Below, in pieces: positions 1 through 7,729 of a stretch of 64,000 nucleotides of DNA; the first letter of the stretch is position 1, and every line of letters starts with the position of its first letter. Below the pieces are notes generated by a model. It was given only the letters and a program-made list of their open reading frames with translations. It was not told the DNA's origin and did no database searches. This DNA comes from Butyrivibrio sp. VCB2006 (GTDB lineage Bacteria > Bacillota > Clostridia > Lachnospirales > Lachnospiraceae): the NCBI RefSeq assembly GCF_000420945.1, contig NZ_ATVX01000012.1:1-64000 (forward strand), given 5' to 3'. The position numbers and the translations under genes were made by a program.

Positions 1-96
1 AGTTCTCAAAGAGATAATCGTTTCACAACGTATTACGTCTTTGGACAATTATATACGACTTATTACACCTCAGGACAATTGTCCTGGGGTGTTTTT
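1..96 (+). ncRNA. 3' part of a repeated candidate RNA (copy 0), cut by the window edge
   Basis: Bases 2-19 are identical to bases 8917-8934, which form the 3' part of a fuller repeat copy at 8802-9009. As in the other copies, a terminator hairpin (65-96) follows. The upstream part lies outside the window, so the identity of this copy rests on the shared 18 bases and the terminator. I cannot assign it to a known RNA family. Confidence 0.4.
65..96 (+). terminator. Rho-independent terminator
   Basis: A 13-bp stem with one T-G wobble (65-77 with 80-92) runs into a T-tract. It ends whatever transcript enters from the left and isolates the XRE promoter downstream. Confidence 0.85.
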
Positions 97-104
97 ACAA
101 TCTG

Positions 105-129
105 TAGTTAACCTAAAAATGGTTAACTA
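105..129. promoter_or_regulatory. Probable operator of the XRE regulator
   Basis: TAGTTAACC and GGTTAACTA form a perfect 9-bp inverted repeat around a 7-bp A/T spacer. It sits just before a weak promoter (TTGAAT at 136-141, TACGAT at 159-164) and 64 bp before the XRE start codon. This is the usual position for an autoregulated XRE repressor operator. Binding is inferred. Confidence 0.55.
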
Positions 130-192
130 AATTACTTGAATTTAATATAATTCAGTGATACGATAATTGATATAAAGAAAGGAGCTTGTATC

Positions 193-564
193 ATGTCATA
201 TACAAAATACGGTGAATTTGTACGTGTGTTAAGAATCAAACATCATGAAGTAATGGGCGATATGGCTGAAATACTTGGAGCTTCATTGCCGTTTATTTCA
301 GCAGTAGAAAATGGAAGGAAAAATGTACCTGCTGAGTGGGTAGCAAAATTGGTTGAACACTATCATCTCTCATCAAAAGAAAGAGCAGAATTAGAAGAGG
401 CTATAGAAGAATCAAGGGCGCAATATAAAATTGATTCAAAAAAGGCAGGGAATGCACAGAGAAAAGCAGTGTTAGCATTTGCTAGAGCATTTGACGAGAT
501 GGATGATGATACGGCAATTAAAATACTGGAATTATTAAGCAAAAAGGAGGATACATCAAAGTAA
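193..564 (+). CDS. XRE-family transcriptional regulator (ImmR/antitoxin-like)
   Basis: This 123-residue protein has a lambda-repressor-type HTH in residues 8-60; the segment around LGASLPFISAVENGRKN fits the turn and recognition helix. The C-terminal half is charged and helical and may serve for dimer formation. GGAG at 181-184 lies 8 bp before the ATG. The next gene, one base after the stop codon, is an ImmA/IrrE-like peptidase. In ICEBs1-type elements and phages such pairs are repressor plus anti-repressor protease; elsewhere they act as toxin-antitoxin-like modules. Autoregulation through the inverted repeat at 105-129 is likely. The exact role is inferred. Confidence 0.85.
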   Translation: MSYTKYGEFVRVLRIKHHEVMGDMAEILGASLPFISAVENGRKNVPAEWVAKLVEHYHLSSKERAELEEAIEESRAQYKIDSKKAGNAQRKAVLAFARAFDEMDDDTAIKILELLSKKEDTSK

Positions 565-1113
565 ATGGATTACGAAACAAAACCAACTAGTAGAAAAGAT
601 TTACGAAGATTTGCAGTGTATTTTAGAGAATTGTTTGATGTTCCTCTTTCAGGACCATTTCCAGTCTTGGAGGCACTTGATAAGTTAAGAGATGTTTTTG
701 AGGACTGTGATTATGAGATTGTTGAAGATAAGAAACTTGCTCCACAAACAATGGCAAGATGTACTCCAAATGATAAAGGCGGATTTACAATCGAGATAAA
801 AGAGACAGTGTACTGGGGAGCATACAAAAAAGGTATTGGAGCGTTTCTTGGCTTTATATGTCACGAAATTTGCCATGTTTTCTTATTTGAAATAGGATTT
901 ACACCTCTTTATAACAGAAGCTTTGAGGATAATGAAGTACCTGCATATTGCAGTGTTGAATGGCAGGCCAAGGCATTATGCGCGGAGGTTATGATACCAT
1001 ATGAAGAAAGTAAGGGAATGAAGCCTAAGCAAATTGTAGATAAGTATCATGTTTCACAAGCTTTTGCTGCAAATAGGAGAAAATTGGATAGAGCTGATAA
1101 GAAAAAACATTGA
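565..1113 (+). CDS. ImmA/IrrE-family metallo-endopeptidase
   Basis: The 182-residue protein carries a zinc-peptidase HExxH motif (HEICH, His100, Glu101, His104) in a hydrophobic helix, followed by an acidic and aromatic region (FEDNEVPAYCSVEWQAKALCAEVMIP) typical of ImmA/IrrE (DUF955) proteins. Family members cleave a partner XRE repressor after a stress signal. The start follows the XRE stop codon directly, and a strong AAGGAGG lies inside the end of the XRE gene, so the two are co-transcribed and probably coupled. The likely substrate is the upstream protein. Family call is firm; substrate is inferred. Confidence 0.85.
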   Translation: MDYETKPTSRKDLRRFAVYFRELFDVPLSGPFPVLEALDKLRDVFEDCDYEIVEDKKLAPQTMARCTPNDKGGFTIEIKETVYWGAYKKGIGAFLGFICHEICHVFLFEIGFTPLYNRSFEDNEVPAYCSVEWQAKALCAEVMIPYEESKGMKPKQIVDKYHVSQAFAANRRKLDRADKKKH

Positions 1114-1214
1114 TAAATGAAAAAGCTTAATACATCATGTTTTTCATTCAGAGAAAGGAGGCGAAAATGATAAGAGGCTTTACGTAGATAAAGAAAAAAC
1201 GCATAACTGTTGGC

Positions 1215-1306
1215 GCAGTTATACGTTCTCTCGAAGAAAGACTCAGTAGAATCTTTCAAAATCGGTATATATTATTCTACTTCAATCTTTCTAAGAGAGC
1301 AATAAA
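1215..1306. repeat. Long imperfect hairpin in a hairpin-rich gap (MITE-like or structured leader)
   Basis: The 316-bp gap 1114-1429 holds several foldable segments. The largest pairs 1215-1241 with 1280-1306 (CTCTC, AGAAAGA and AGTAGAAT blocks pair, with short mismatches) around a loop of about 20 nt. Before it is a 7-bp hairpin (1202-1221 region) and a 6-codon ORF with a good Shine-Dalgarno (start 1168, reading MIRGFT). After it are an A/T stem ending near 1330 and a GCCAAG/CTTGGC stem (1335-1354). It could be a small non-autonomous element remnant or the structured 5' leader of the EndoU gene. Confidence 0.35.
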
Positions 1307-1371
1307 AATGTAACTAATAATCTTTTTATTGTTTGGCCAAGTATGATTCTTGGCAGAAAGATGAGGAGAAA

Positions 1372-1443
1372 ATGGAAAAAGTAATTGTTTTAGTTCCTTG
1401 TCTGTCAGATATGACAGGAGGGAACGTCTATGGGTACAACTAA
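1372..1443 (+). CDS. 23-codon upstream ORF overlapping the EndoU start
   Basis: The ORF starts with ATG 8 bp after GAGGAG, encodes MEKVIVLVPCLSDMTGGNVYGYN and stops at 1441-1443, 11 codons inside the overlapping reading window of the EndoU gene that starts at 1430. It contains the EndoU ribosome site (AGGAGGG, 1416-1422). This arrangement would allow translational coupling or repression of a toxin gene. It may also be the leftover 3' end of a lost larger gene. No homologue is recognised. Confidence 0.35.
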   Translation: MEKVIVLVPCLSDMTGGNVYGYN

Positions 1444-1915
1444 ATCTGGAAGAACTTTAAATACACATGGCGCAAGAGGACAGGCCAGTCAGTATGCAGT
1501 GGTTCATTCTAATGAAGGAGATTATACAAAGGCATCAAAAAATAATAAGATAAGGCTTAAGCGTGGTGGGCACGGACAAGCTGGAATGAATGAACTTGAT
1601 AAGTATGGCATAGAATATCATGTTGTAAAGACGTATTCCAATGGAGTTCGCGTTGGATATATTCCAAATCATAAGGAAAAAATGAAACAGACTGGAATGA
1701 ATCAATCCTGGTTTCCTAAATCTTGGACAAGCAAAGATATAAAGCATGCTGGCGAACATGTAGCAAATCTCAAAGCAAATCGTCATGTTCAAGATGGAAA
1801 GCGAATTTATGGAATGTGGAAGGGTGTTAGAGTTGGTGTGATAAAGACTCATGGACAGATAGGGACGATATTTCCTGATGCAAAGCAACCGACCAAGAAA
1901 GGAAGCAAAAAGTGA
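1430..1915 (+). CDS. EndoU-family ribonuclease toxin domain, standalone
   Basis: The 161-residue basic protein is essentially only the bacterial EndoU toxin module known from the C-termini of polymorphic, contact-dependent and LXG/type VII toxins. Visible hallmarks are GGHGQAG with its histidine (about residue 48), the YSNGVRVGYIPNHK stretch with a second histidine, QSWFPKSWT, AGEHVANL and the closing GVIKTHGQIGTIFPD. EndoU enzymes cleave RNA, often tRNA, with two catalytic histidines and a lysine. There is no signal peptide and no N-terminal delivery domain, so this is an orphan toxin module or an internal nuclease. Its stop codon overlaps the start of the next, acidic gene, the usual place for an immunity protein. 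Family call is good; the toxin role is inferred. Confidence 0.8.
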   Translation: MGTTKSGRTLNTHGARGQASQYAVVHSNEGDYTKASKNNKIRLKRGGHGQAGMNELDKYGIEYHVVKTYSNGVRVGYIPNHKEKMKQTGMNQSWFPKSWTSKDIKHAGEHVANLKANRHVQDGKRIYGMWKGVRVGVIKTHGQIGTIFPDAKQPTKKGSKK

Positions 1916-2265
1916 TGGATGTTATCAAGTTTAGAGAGATTATAAAACAGCGAGAAGAGACAGATGATGAATGGGATTATGGCGTAGAACAATGTTGGAA
2001 GCAAGAAGTAGAGCTTCTTACTAAAGATATTCCTTCAACAATTGAGTTTTTAAAAAATGATTGTACAGCCGAAGAGTATTCTTGGATAAGCGAGGTATTA
2101 GATGATATTGTGGAATTGGTGCCTAGCCAAGAACTCGTTCAGTGTTATAAAAATCTTATGACAAAGTTCCCTGAGGAATGCTCCAAATACAACATTGCCG
2201 GAAGCATTGAGAGTGCTGAAGCAATTCTTAGATGGGAGGCAGAACATGGGAAAGGCGGTAACTAA
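1915..2265 (+). CDS. Probable immunity protein for the EndoU nuclease
   Basis: This 116-residue acidic, helical protein has no motif I recognise. The ATG at 1915 overlaps the nuclease stop codon (TGATG); a GTG at 1912 is a possible alternative. The small size, strong negative charge, opposite to the basic nuclease, and one-base overlap are typical of immunity proteins in polymorphic toxin loci. It contains a leucine/aspartate-rich middle (EVLDDIVELVPSQELVQCYKNL) and could belong to one of the all-alpha immunity families. Function is inferred from position and charge only. Confidence 0.55.
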   Translation: MDVIKFREIIKQREETDDEWDYGVEQCWKQEVELLTKDIPSTIEFLKNDCTAEEYSWISEVLDDIVELVPSQELVQCYKNLMTKFPEECSKYNIAGSIESAEAILRWEAEHGKGGN

Positions 2266-2920
2266 TCTAGTTGATGAAGGATTTAGAGTCTCTTTGGTTG
2301 AAACTGCATTTTTCGACGGAAAGTATGAAATTCCACATATCGATGCACCAAGCAAAATCATTATACCTAAGGGTATGGTTCCGTTCTCGTTAAGAGAACG
2401 GAGCCAGGATAAAAGCGATTTTGTTTGCTTTTATGAGCATGATATCAACTTTCGTGAGATTCTAACGAACACTGAAGAATATGTCGATGATCTAAAAAGA
2501 TTTCCAGGAATTATAACGCCAGATTGTTCGCTTTATATTGATGCTCCATTATGTGTCCAGATTGCAGATATTTACTTGAATAGGGCAGTAGGATACTATT
2601 TAAGCCAACAAGGAATATATGTTGTTCCTAACATTCGGTGGGGAGATGAAAGAACTTATAAAGCGGATTTTCTCGGAGAAAAGGTTGCGTTTAAGGGTGT
2701 AGATAAGCATAGTATTGTTTCTATTGGAACATATGGCCAAATCAGATCAGCTGAATCCAAAAGGTATTTTAGAGAAGGTCTAGAAGAAATGCTGAAGGAA
2801 CTTGAGCCAGAAGTTGTTCTTGTTTATGGATCTATGCCTGATAAGATATTTTGTGGACTTTATGATAAGACGAGGTTCATACAATACCCTGATTGGACTA
2901 CACGTATGAAACAAAAATGA
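2246..2920 (+). CDS. DUF4417-family protein
   Basis: The chosen ATG at 2246 lies 6 bp after GGAGG (2235-2239) and gives 224 residues; an upstream in-frame GTG/ATG context at 2195 has no site and overlaps the previous gene more deeply. The sequence fits DUF4417: FYEHDINF, ITPDCSLYIDAP, the QIADIYLNRAVGYYLSQQGIYVVPNIRW block, SIGTYGQI and a closing EVVLVYGSMPD. The biochemical function of the family is unknown; members are common on plasmids and integrated elements. It overlaps the probable immunity gene by 20 bp and so is in the same transcript. Confidence 0.75.
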   Translation: MGKAVTNLVDEGFRVSLVETAFFDGKYEIPHIDAPSKIIIPKGMVPFSLRERSQDKSDFVCFYEHDINFREILTNTEEYVDDLKRFPGIITPDCSLYIDAPLCVQIADIYLNRAVGYYLSQQGIYVVPNIRWGDERTYKADFLGEKVAFKGVDKHSIVSIGTYGQIRSAESKRYFREGLEEMLKELEPEVVLVYGSMPDKIFCGLYDKTRFIQYPDWTTRMKQK

Positions 2921-3020
2921 TTAGCACATAATATTGAACAGGATGGTAGATATAGGTATAATTATAAACAGTTGCTACAAAGTATAAATTTAAGTATTTC
3001 TGAATAGATTAACTTACAGT

Positions 3021-3076
3021 AGAACTAAGTCGCTGCGCGACGGCCTGCCAAGGCTGTGGCGCAGCGACTTAGTTCT
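3021..3076. repeat. 18-bp perfect inverted repeat, 20-nt loop
   Basis: AGAACTAAGTCGCTGCGC (3021-3038) is repeated in inverse at 3059-3076 around a G/C-rich 20-nt loop. There is no T-tract, so it is not a classical terminator. It stands alone in the 256-bp gap between DUF4417 and the serine hydrolase, and its G+C content is higher than that of its surroundings. It may be a REP-like element or an insertion scar. Confidence 0.7.
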
Positions 3077-3176
3077 CTTCGAATATAAAAATTTTAAGAT
3101 TTTTCTTGAAAACAATTTTTAATCATATTAGCCTTTTCTTAGGACGTCCGAATCATTCCTAAGAGGAGGCTTTTTA

Positions 3177-4172
3177 ATGACGAAAGAACAACTTCATAAA
3201 TACGTTTCTGAAAGCACCGGAAACGAGAGTAACATTTGCCAGATTTATGCGATTAAAGAGGGGCTGGATGTTTATGACGACTGCTGGCACGGATTTAAGA
3301 ACTTAAATGCCATGAATGTCAATTCTGTTACCAAAGGAATTATGGCGTTACTTGTAGGAATTGCGTTGGACAAGGGTTTTATCAAAAACGTGGATCAAAA
3401 GGTGATAGCTTTTTTCCCTGATTACATTGTAAAGCGTGGGGAGAAGACCATATATGATGTCACAATCAGGCATCTGCTCACTATGACAGCTCCTTATAAA
3501 GGCAGGTCAGAACCCTGGAAGAAGGTGTGTACTTCACAGGATTTTACATATGCGATACTTGATTATCTCGGAGGACGTAGCGGAATTACAGGTGAGTTCA
3601 GATATGCTACGCTTGGTATTCAGATTTTGGCAGGGATAATCGAGAAGGCAGCCGATGAGAAGTGCATAGATTTTGCCAACAATAATCTGTTTGTGCCGTT
3701 GAACCTTCCTGAGCGAATAGCGCATGGAGACAGCTCTAAAGAAGATCAGTTTGATTTTTTCATGAATAAGAATCCAAGGAAATATGAATGGTACAGCGAC
3801 CCTCGGGGCTGCGTTACTGCGGGCTGGGGATTATGTATGTCAGCGAAAGATATGGCTGTAATCGGCGCTATGGTGTTGAATGATGGCTTGTATAACGGAA
3901 ATAGAATAATCTCAGAAGAATATCTGAAAGATATGCTCTCTCCCCATCTCAAGCTAGGCGAACGGTTTGGCTTCATGAACTATGGCTACTTATGGTACAA
4001 ACCCTATGATGATAAAGAGGTATATGCGGCGATTGGTGACAGCGGAAATATCATCTATATAAACAAAGAGAAAAAAGTATCTGTTGGAGTGACAGGTACG
4101 TTTAAGCCGAGGATATTTGACAGAGTGGATTTTATCGAGCAAAAGGTATTGCCTGCCATTGGTGTAGGGTGA
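3177..4172 (+). CDS. Beta-lactamase-family serine hydrolase (class C / esterase-like)
   Basis: The 331-residue protein has the SxxK catalytic motif (Ser50-Val-Thr-Lys53), a Tyr-containing second motif (FRYATLG, near residue 143) and the C-terminal GDSGNIIYI strand that replaces the KTG box in this superfamily. Members are DD-peptidases, esterases or amide hydrolases acting on small molecules; few are true beta-lactamases. No signal peptide is visible, which argues for a cytoplasmic esterase or detoxifying enzyme. AGAGGAGG sits 8 bp before the ATG. Substrate unknown. Confidence 0.8.
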   Translation: MTKEQLHKYVSESTGNESNICQIYAIKEGLDVYDDCWHGFKNLNAMNVNSVTKGIMALLVGIALDKGFIKNVDQKVIAFFPDYIVKRGEKTIYDVTIRHLLTMTAPYKGRSEPWKKVCTSQDFTYAILDYLGGRSGITGEFRYATLGIQILAGIIEKAADEKCIDFANNNLFVPLNLPERIAHGDSSKEDQFDFFMNKNPRKYEWYSDPRGCVTAGWGLCMSAKDMAVIGAMVLNDGLYNGNRIISEEYLKDMLSPHLKLGERFGFMNYGYLWYKPYDDKEVYAAIGDSGNIIYINKEKKVSVGVTGTFKPRIFDRVDFIEQKVLPAIGVG

Positions 4173-4303
4173 CCATAAATACTGATGATCTTCTAATTTT
4201 TGACTCCTCAATTGAAAATGAATATCTTAGACTATACAGGGCGGGTACACTGAGCGCAGAGCAGCTTAATGAGATAAGGCAAACAGGATTAGGAATTCTG
4301 TGA
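4169..4303 (+). CDS. Small ORF overlapping the serine hydrolase stop
   Basis: A GTG at 4169 overlaps the TGA of the serine hydrolase and opens 44 codons (MTINTDDLLIFDSS..., then EYLRLYRAGTLSAEQLNEIRQ). The short helical C-terminus looks like those of SHOCT-type small proteins, but similarity is too weak to name it. No clear Shine-Dalgarno precedes it apart from coupling, so it may be a gene remnant. Confidence 0.3.
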   Translation: MTINTDDLLIFDSSIENEYLRLYRAGTLSAEQLNEIRQTGLGIL

Positions 4304-4316
4304 TAGAATGAAATAA

Positions 4317-4439
4317 CATCTGAGGATAAAGGATTTCAATGTACTGATCACAAAAACTACGTTTGAAATGAATCCCGGAAATCATTTCAAAGATGCCGAT
4401 TTGCGTCTTGCAAAGGGAATAGCCTGGATACTTAAATGA
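4317..4439 (+). pseudogene. Unassigned gene relic
   Basis: An open frame without a proper start reads LRIKDFNVLITKTTFEMNP and ends AKGIAWILK before a TGA at 4437. It reads like a C-terminal fragment of a normal protein. With the small ORF at 4169-4303 it fills the 316-bp gap between the serine hydrolase and the MATE gene. I cannot assign a family. Confidence 0.3.
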
Positions 4440-4489
4440 TCTTAACTATTAAATAATTAACATCAAGAGAAAGACCAAAGAGAGCGGCC

Positions 4490-5839
4490 ATGACAAATAC
4501 AGAACAGACCACACAAAATATGACCTCAGGAAACAGTATGAAACAGATCATACTGTTCTTTTTGCCCTTATTATGGGGAAATCTTTTCCAACAACTATAT
4601 AGTCTTGTGGATAGCATTATAGTTGGCAAGGGAATCTCGGATCAGGCGCTGGCTGCTGTTGGGGCAACCGGGACACTTAACTTCCTTATACTTGGATTTG
4701 TTGTGGGGATGACCAGAGGATTTGGCATAACCTTTGCCCAGAGCTTTGGAAAAAACGATATGGCTATGCTGAATGCATACATCAGAGCAGCCAAGAAGCT
4801 CAGTATCACGTTTGGAATAGCCTTTACTGTTGTATGCGTTTCTTTGCTCAATAAGATGCTGACGTTCTTGAACACTCCTGAAGATATCTTTGACGATTCG
4901 TATAGATATTTTGCTGTGATCTTATTGGGAATTGTAGTGACGGTTATGAATAACCTTGAGATTACAATTCTCCAGTCAATGGGAGATTCCAGAACGCCCC
5001 TCACTGCTATGATCTGTTCATCACTCGTGAACATCATGCTTGATATTATTTTCATAATGGCCTTTGGCACAGGAGTTGTCGGAGCAGCAGTGGCAACAGT
5101 GGTCTCTCAGTTTGTATCATACCTTTTGTGCCTTAAAAAGCTTAGAACCATCGATTTTATGAGTCTGGGAAAAGACACGTCAGAAATAGCAGATGAAAAG
5201 AATATATTGGTTGAACTGATGAAAATAGGACTTCCTGTGGCACTTATGAATTCGGTCACAGCTGCAGGGGCCATGGTATTGCAGTACTTCGTAAATCTTA
5301 TGGGAAGCGCATATGTAGCAGCCTATTCAGCCTGCATGAAATTTGCATCACTCTTTGAGCAGTTCGGAATGTCCGTAGGTCTTTCCATGATGACCTTTGT
5401 GGGGCAAAATAAGGGCGCTGGCAAATATGACAGGATACGCACAGGAGTAAGACAGGGCCTGATGCTCTCTACACTTGTGAATGTGCCTATATCGCTCATT
5501 ATGATATTTGTGCCCGGAAGCCTGGCAAGGATGCTGCTGACTGACAACATGATAATCGGTTATTGTACCGATTTCATGCCGATCATGGGAATAAGCTTTT
5601 TTGCCCTGGGCTGGCTTTTTGTATACAGATACTCTGTTCAGGGGTTGGGCAATACCTTTATACCAATGCTCTCAGGCGGGCTCGAAGTCATTATGAGACT
5701 GATCTTTGGCTTTTTGGTAGGAAGGAACGGATTTAAGGGAATTGCCATTTCTGAAGTATCTGCATGGATAGGCGCTTTTCTGATGCTCATGGTGACATAC
5801 TATTGTTTAATTGGCAAAAGAACTAAAGCAATAGCATAA
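4490..5839 (+). CDS. MATE-family multidrug efflux transporter
   Basis: The 449-residue integral membrane protein has about twelve hydrophobic segments arranged as two MatE repeats, with the family signature near the N-terminus (LPLLWGNLFQQLYSLVDSIIVGK, then VGATGTLNFLILGF). MATE pumps use Na+ or H+ gradients to export cationic or aromatic compounds across the cytoplasmic membrane. Length is normal for the family. Substrate cannot be told from sequence. A second, truncated MATE gene lies at 56834-57022. Confidence 0.9.
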   Translation: MTNTEQTTQNMTSGNSMKQIILFFLPLLWGNLFQQLYSLVDSIIVGKGISDQALAAVGATGTLNFLILGFVVGMTRGFGITFAQSFGKNDMAMLNAYIRAAKKLSITFGIAFTVVCVSLLNKMLTFLNTPEDIFDDSYRYFAVILLGIVVTVMNNLEITILQSMGDSRTPLTAMICSSLVNIMLDIIFIMAFGTGVVGAAVATVVSQFVSYLLCLKKLRTIDFMSLGKDTSEIADEKNILVELMKIGLPVALMNSVTAAGAMVLQYFVNLMGSAYVAAYSACMKFASLFEQFGMSVGLSMMTFVGQNKGAGKYDRIRTGVRQGLMLSTLVNVPISLIMIFVPGSLARMLLTDNMIIGYCTDFMPIMGISFFALGWLFVYRYSVQGLGNTFIPMLSGGLEVIMRLIFGFLVGRNGFKGIAISEVSAWIGAFLMLMVTYYCLIGKRTKAIA

Positions 5840-5930
5840 AGTAGCAATAAAAAGACTCCCTGGATTTTTTATAAAATGTAAGAAAGCACCATGGAATAAT
5901 ATTGGATTAACCGATGAGAGAAGATAGATT

Positions 5931-6995
5931 ATGGACAAATCATGGTCAGAAAACAATAAAGAAATACAGAAATTGTTGACAAAGGAAGCAACCTTTAAAG
6001 AGGCTATTCAGAAGCTTTTGGCTTTCCGCGAGGAAATGTTTGAGCAGATTACTCAGATTGTGAGTGGATACCCGGATGAGGCCTTTGCCAAAATGCCTTT
6101 TGCGGGTGCAGACGGATATCACAGTAAAACCCTTGCCTATTCTATCTGGCATATTTTCAGAATTGAAGATATAGTTGCCCATGAGATGATAGCAGGGGAT
6201 AGCCAAATCCTTTTTACACATGACTTTCATAATCGCATTGGCGCGCCTATTATTACTACGGGTAATGAACTTCAGGGAAACGAGATTACAGAGTTTTCAG
6301 AAAAACTGAATATTAAAGAACTATATCTGTATGTAAAAGCTGTAAAGGAGTCTACGGATCAGATTCTTGGAAATCTGACATACAAGGATTTGAAGCAAAA
6401 ATTCGGCGGCGATGTAAAGGAAAAACTTATCCGCAGTAAATGTGTCAGTGAGAATGAGAATGCCTTTTGGCTGATTGATTACTGGTGCGGAAAGAATATA
6501 AAAGGACTGATTCAGATGCCATTTAGCCGTCACTGGATCATGCATATCGAAGCCATGCGCCGCATCAAGAATAAACTCTGCAAGATAGCACGAAAGGGTG
6601 TTGATCCTGTTGCTTATTGTGGCTTTTCCTGTAATCACTGTTTCCTTTCAGAGTGGTGCGGATCCTGCAGAACGAAGTACAATGTCTGCTCTTTTGCCAC
6701 CTGTGCGGAGGACAGAATATGTCCGAATGTGAAGTGCTGTAAGGAAAAAGATTTGGACGGATGTTATGAGTGTGATGAGCTCGAAAATTGCAATAAAGGA
6801 TTCTATATACCATCAAATGACGGAGCAAATGCAGCAAAGGCTCAGGCATTATATATAAGGAAATACGGAAAGAAGGCGTTCTTAAAGGTTCATGACAGAC
6901 TACATGAGAAGTATGACTTCCAAAAGACACAGGAAGTTTTGGGGCAGGATTATAAGGAAGGATTGAGAATTCTGGAGGAAAGCTATATGGAATAA
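5931..6995 (+). CDS. DinB-like domain fused to a cysteine-rich DUF3795 domain
   Basis: The 354-residue protein joins two modules. Residues 1-210 look like a DinB/DUF664-type four-helix bundle (AYSIWHIFRIEDIVAHEM and SRHWIMHIEAMRRI supply the metal-binding histidine positions). Residues 226-350 form a DUF3795-like zinc/cysteine cluster starting AYCGFSCNHC and continuing with many CxxC-like pairs, ending YIRKYG...L. DinB-like proteins in Firmicutes are metal-dependent, often thiol (bacillithiol-type) transferases; DUF3795 function is unknown. The ATG lies 7 bp after a GAGAGAAG-like site. The fusion is unusual and points to metal or redox handling, but the role is unproven. Confidence 0.7.
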   Translation: MDKSWSENNKEIQKLLTKEATFKEAIQKLLAFREEMFEQITQIVSGYPDEAFAKMPFAGADGYHSKTLAYSIWHIFRIEDIVAHEMIAGDSQILFTHDFHNRIGAPIITTGNELQGNEITEFSEKLNIKELYLYVKAVKESTDQILGNLTYKDLKQKFGGDVKEKLIRSKCVSENENAFWLIDYWCGKNIKGLIQMPFSRHWIMHIEAMRRIKNKLCKIARKGVDPVAYCGFSCNHCFLSEWCGSCRTKYNVCSFATCAEDRICPNVKCCKEKDLDGCYECDELENCNKGFYIPSNDGANAAKAQALYIRKYGKKAFLKVHDRLHEKYDFQKTQEVLGQDYKEGLRILEESYME

Positions 6996-7148
6996 GGAAC
7001 TGGAAGAGGGCTGGCTGACGGAGATTCAGTTGCCAATATATCCTATTAAATGATGAATCCGGTGAAGCGAACCGGTTTGTCTAAAACCGCTACTTAAGGT
7101 ATCTTTATTATAGTGAACGTACTGGAGAAATTTGTGAAGACTCTGGTC

Positions 7149-7172
7149 CGGAGGGCCCCTGCGGGGGCCTTT
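7149..7172 (+). terminator. G/C-rich terminator-like hairpin
   Basis: AGGGCCCC and GGGGGCCT pair around TGC, with one G-G mismatch, followed by TTTCGTT. It closes the DinB-DUF3795 transcript. The 250 bp before it also contain a CCGG stem-loop near 7058-7075. Confidence 0.6.
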
Positions 7173-7252
7173 CGTTATTTTAGGAGATATTATGGACAAA
7201 ACCATTTAAGACATACAATGAGTTGCTGGATTAAAAAAGAAGGAGGGTGGAC

Positions 7253-7699
7253 ATGAATATAAGACAAGCTAAGCCATCGGATGCTTCTAGAATTGCCGAA
7301 ATCCTGGTGTTTTCAAAAAGAATGAAGTACAGAGCGATATTTCACAATGATGATTACTCTTTTAACGAATTGCAGGTAGTAAAGGTCGCCAATGAATTCA
7401 AGGATCCTGAACTTCTCAATAAAGTTTGGGTATATGATGATGGCATAGTTAAGGGAATGATGCATCTGGAGGGAAAAGAAATCTCGGAATTATATGTAGA
7501 TTACTTCTTTTGGAAACAGGGCATAGGATCCCAATTGTTAGAGTTCGCAAAAGAAAAATATGATTGCAGATTTCTATGGACGCTGGAGAAGAACAAAGAA
7601 GCTATTCAAATTTATAATACACATGGTTTTAAGCTCAACGGAAAAAGACAATTAGAAGAAGGCACACCTGAATATATCGTGATGCTAGAGCGATACTGA
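7253..7699 (+). CDS. GNAT-family N-acetyltransferase
   Basis: The ATG at 7253 sits 6 bp after AGGAGG (7241-7246), which rules out the in-frame GTG at 7247. The 148-residue protein follows the GNAT fold: an N-terminal IRQAKPSDASRIAEI strand-helix, the acetyl-CoA loop FWKQGIGSQLLEFAKEK (motif A), and the C-terminal NKEAIQIYNTHGFKLNGKR (motif B). It would transfer acetyl from acetyl-CoA to an amine. Substrate unknown. Its stop codon is 30 bp before the first repeated RNA element. Confidence 0.85.
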   Translation: MNIRQAKPSDASRIAEILVFSKRMKYRAIFHNDDYSFNELQVVKVANEFKDPELLNKVWVYDDGIVKGMMHLEGKEISELYVDYFFWKQGIGSQLLEFAKEKYDCRFLWTLEKNKEAIQIYNTHGFKLNGKRQLEEGTPEYIVMLERY

Positions 7700-7729
7700 A
7701 ACTAGGATTTTTTTGAAAGAAATAACAAA

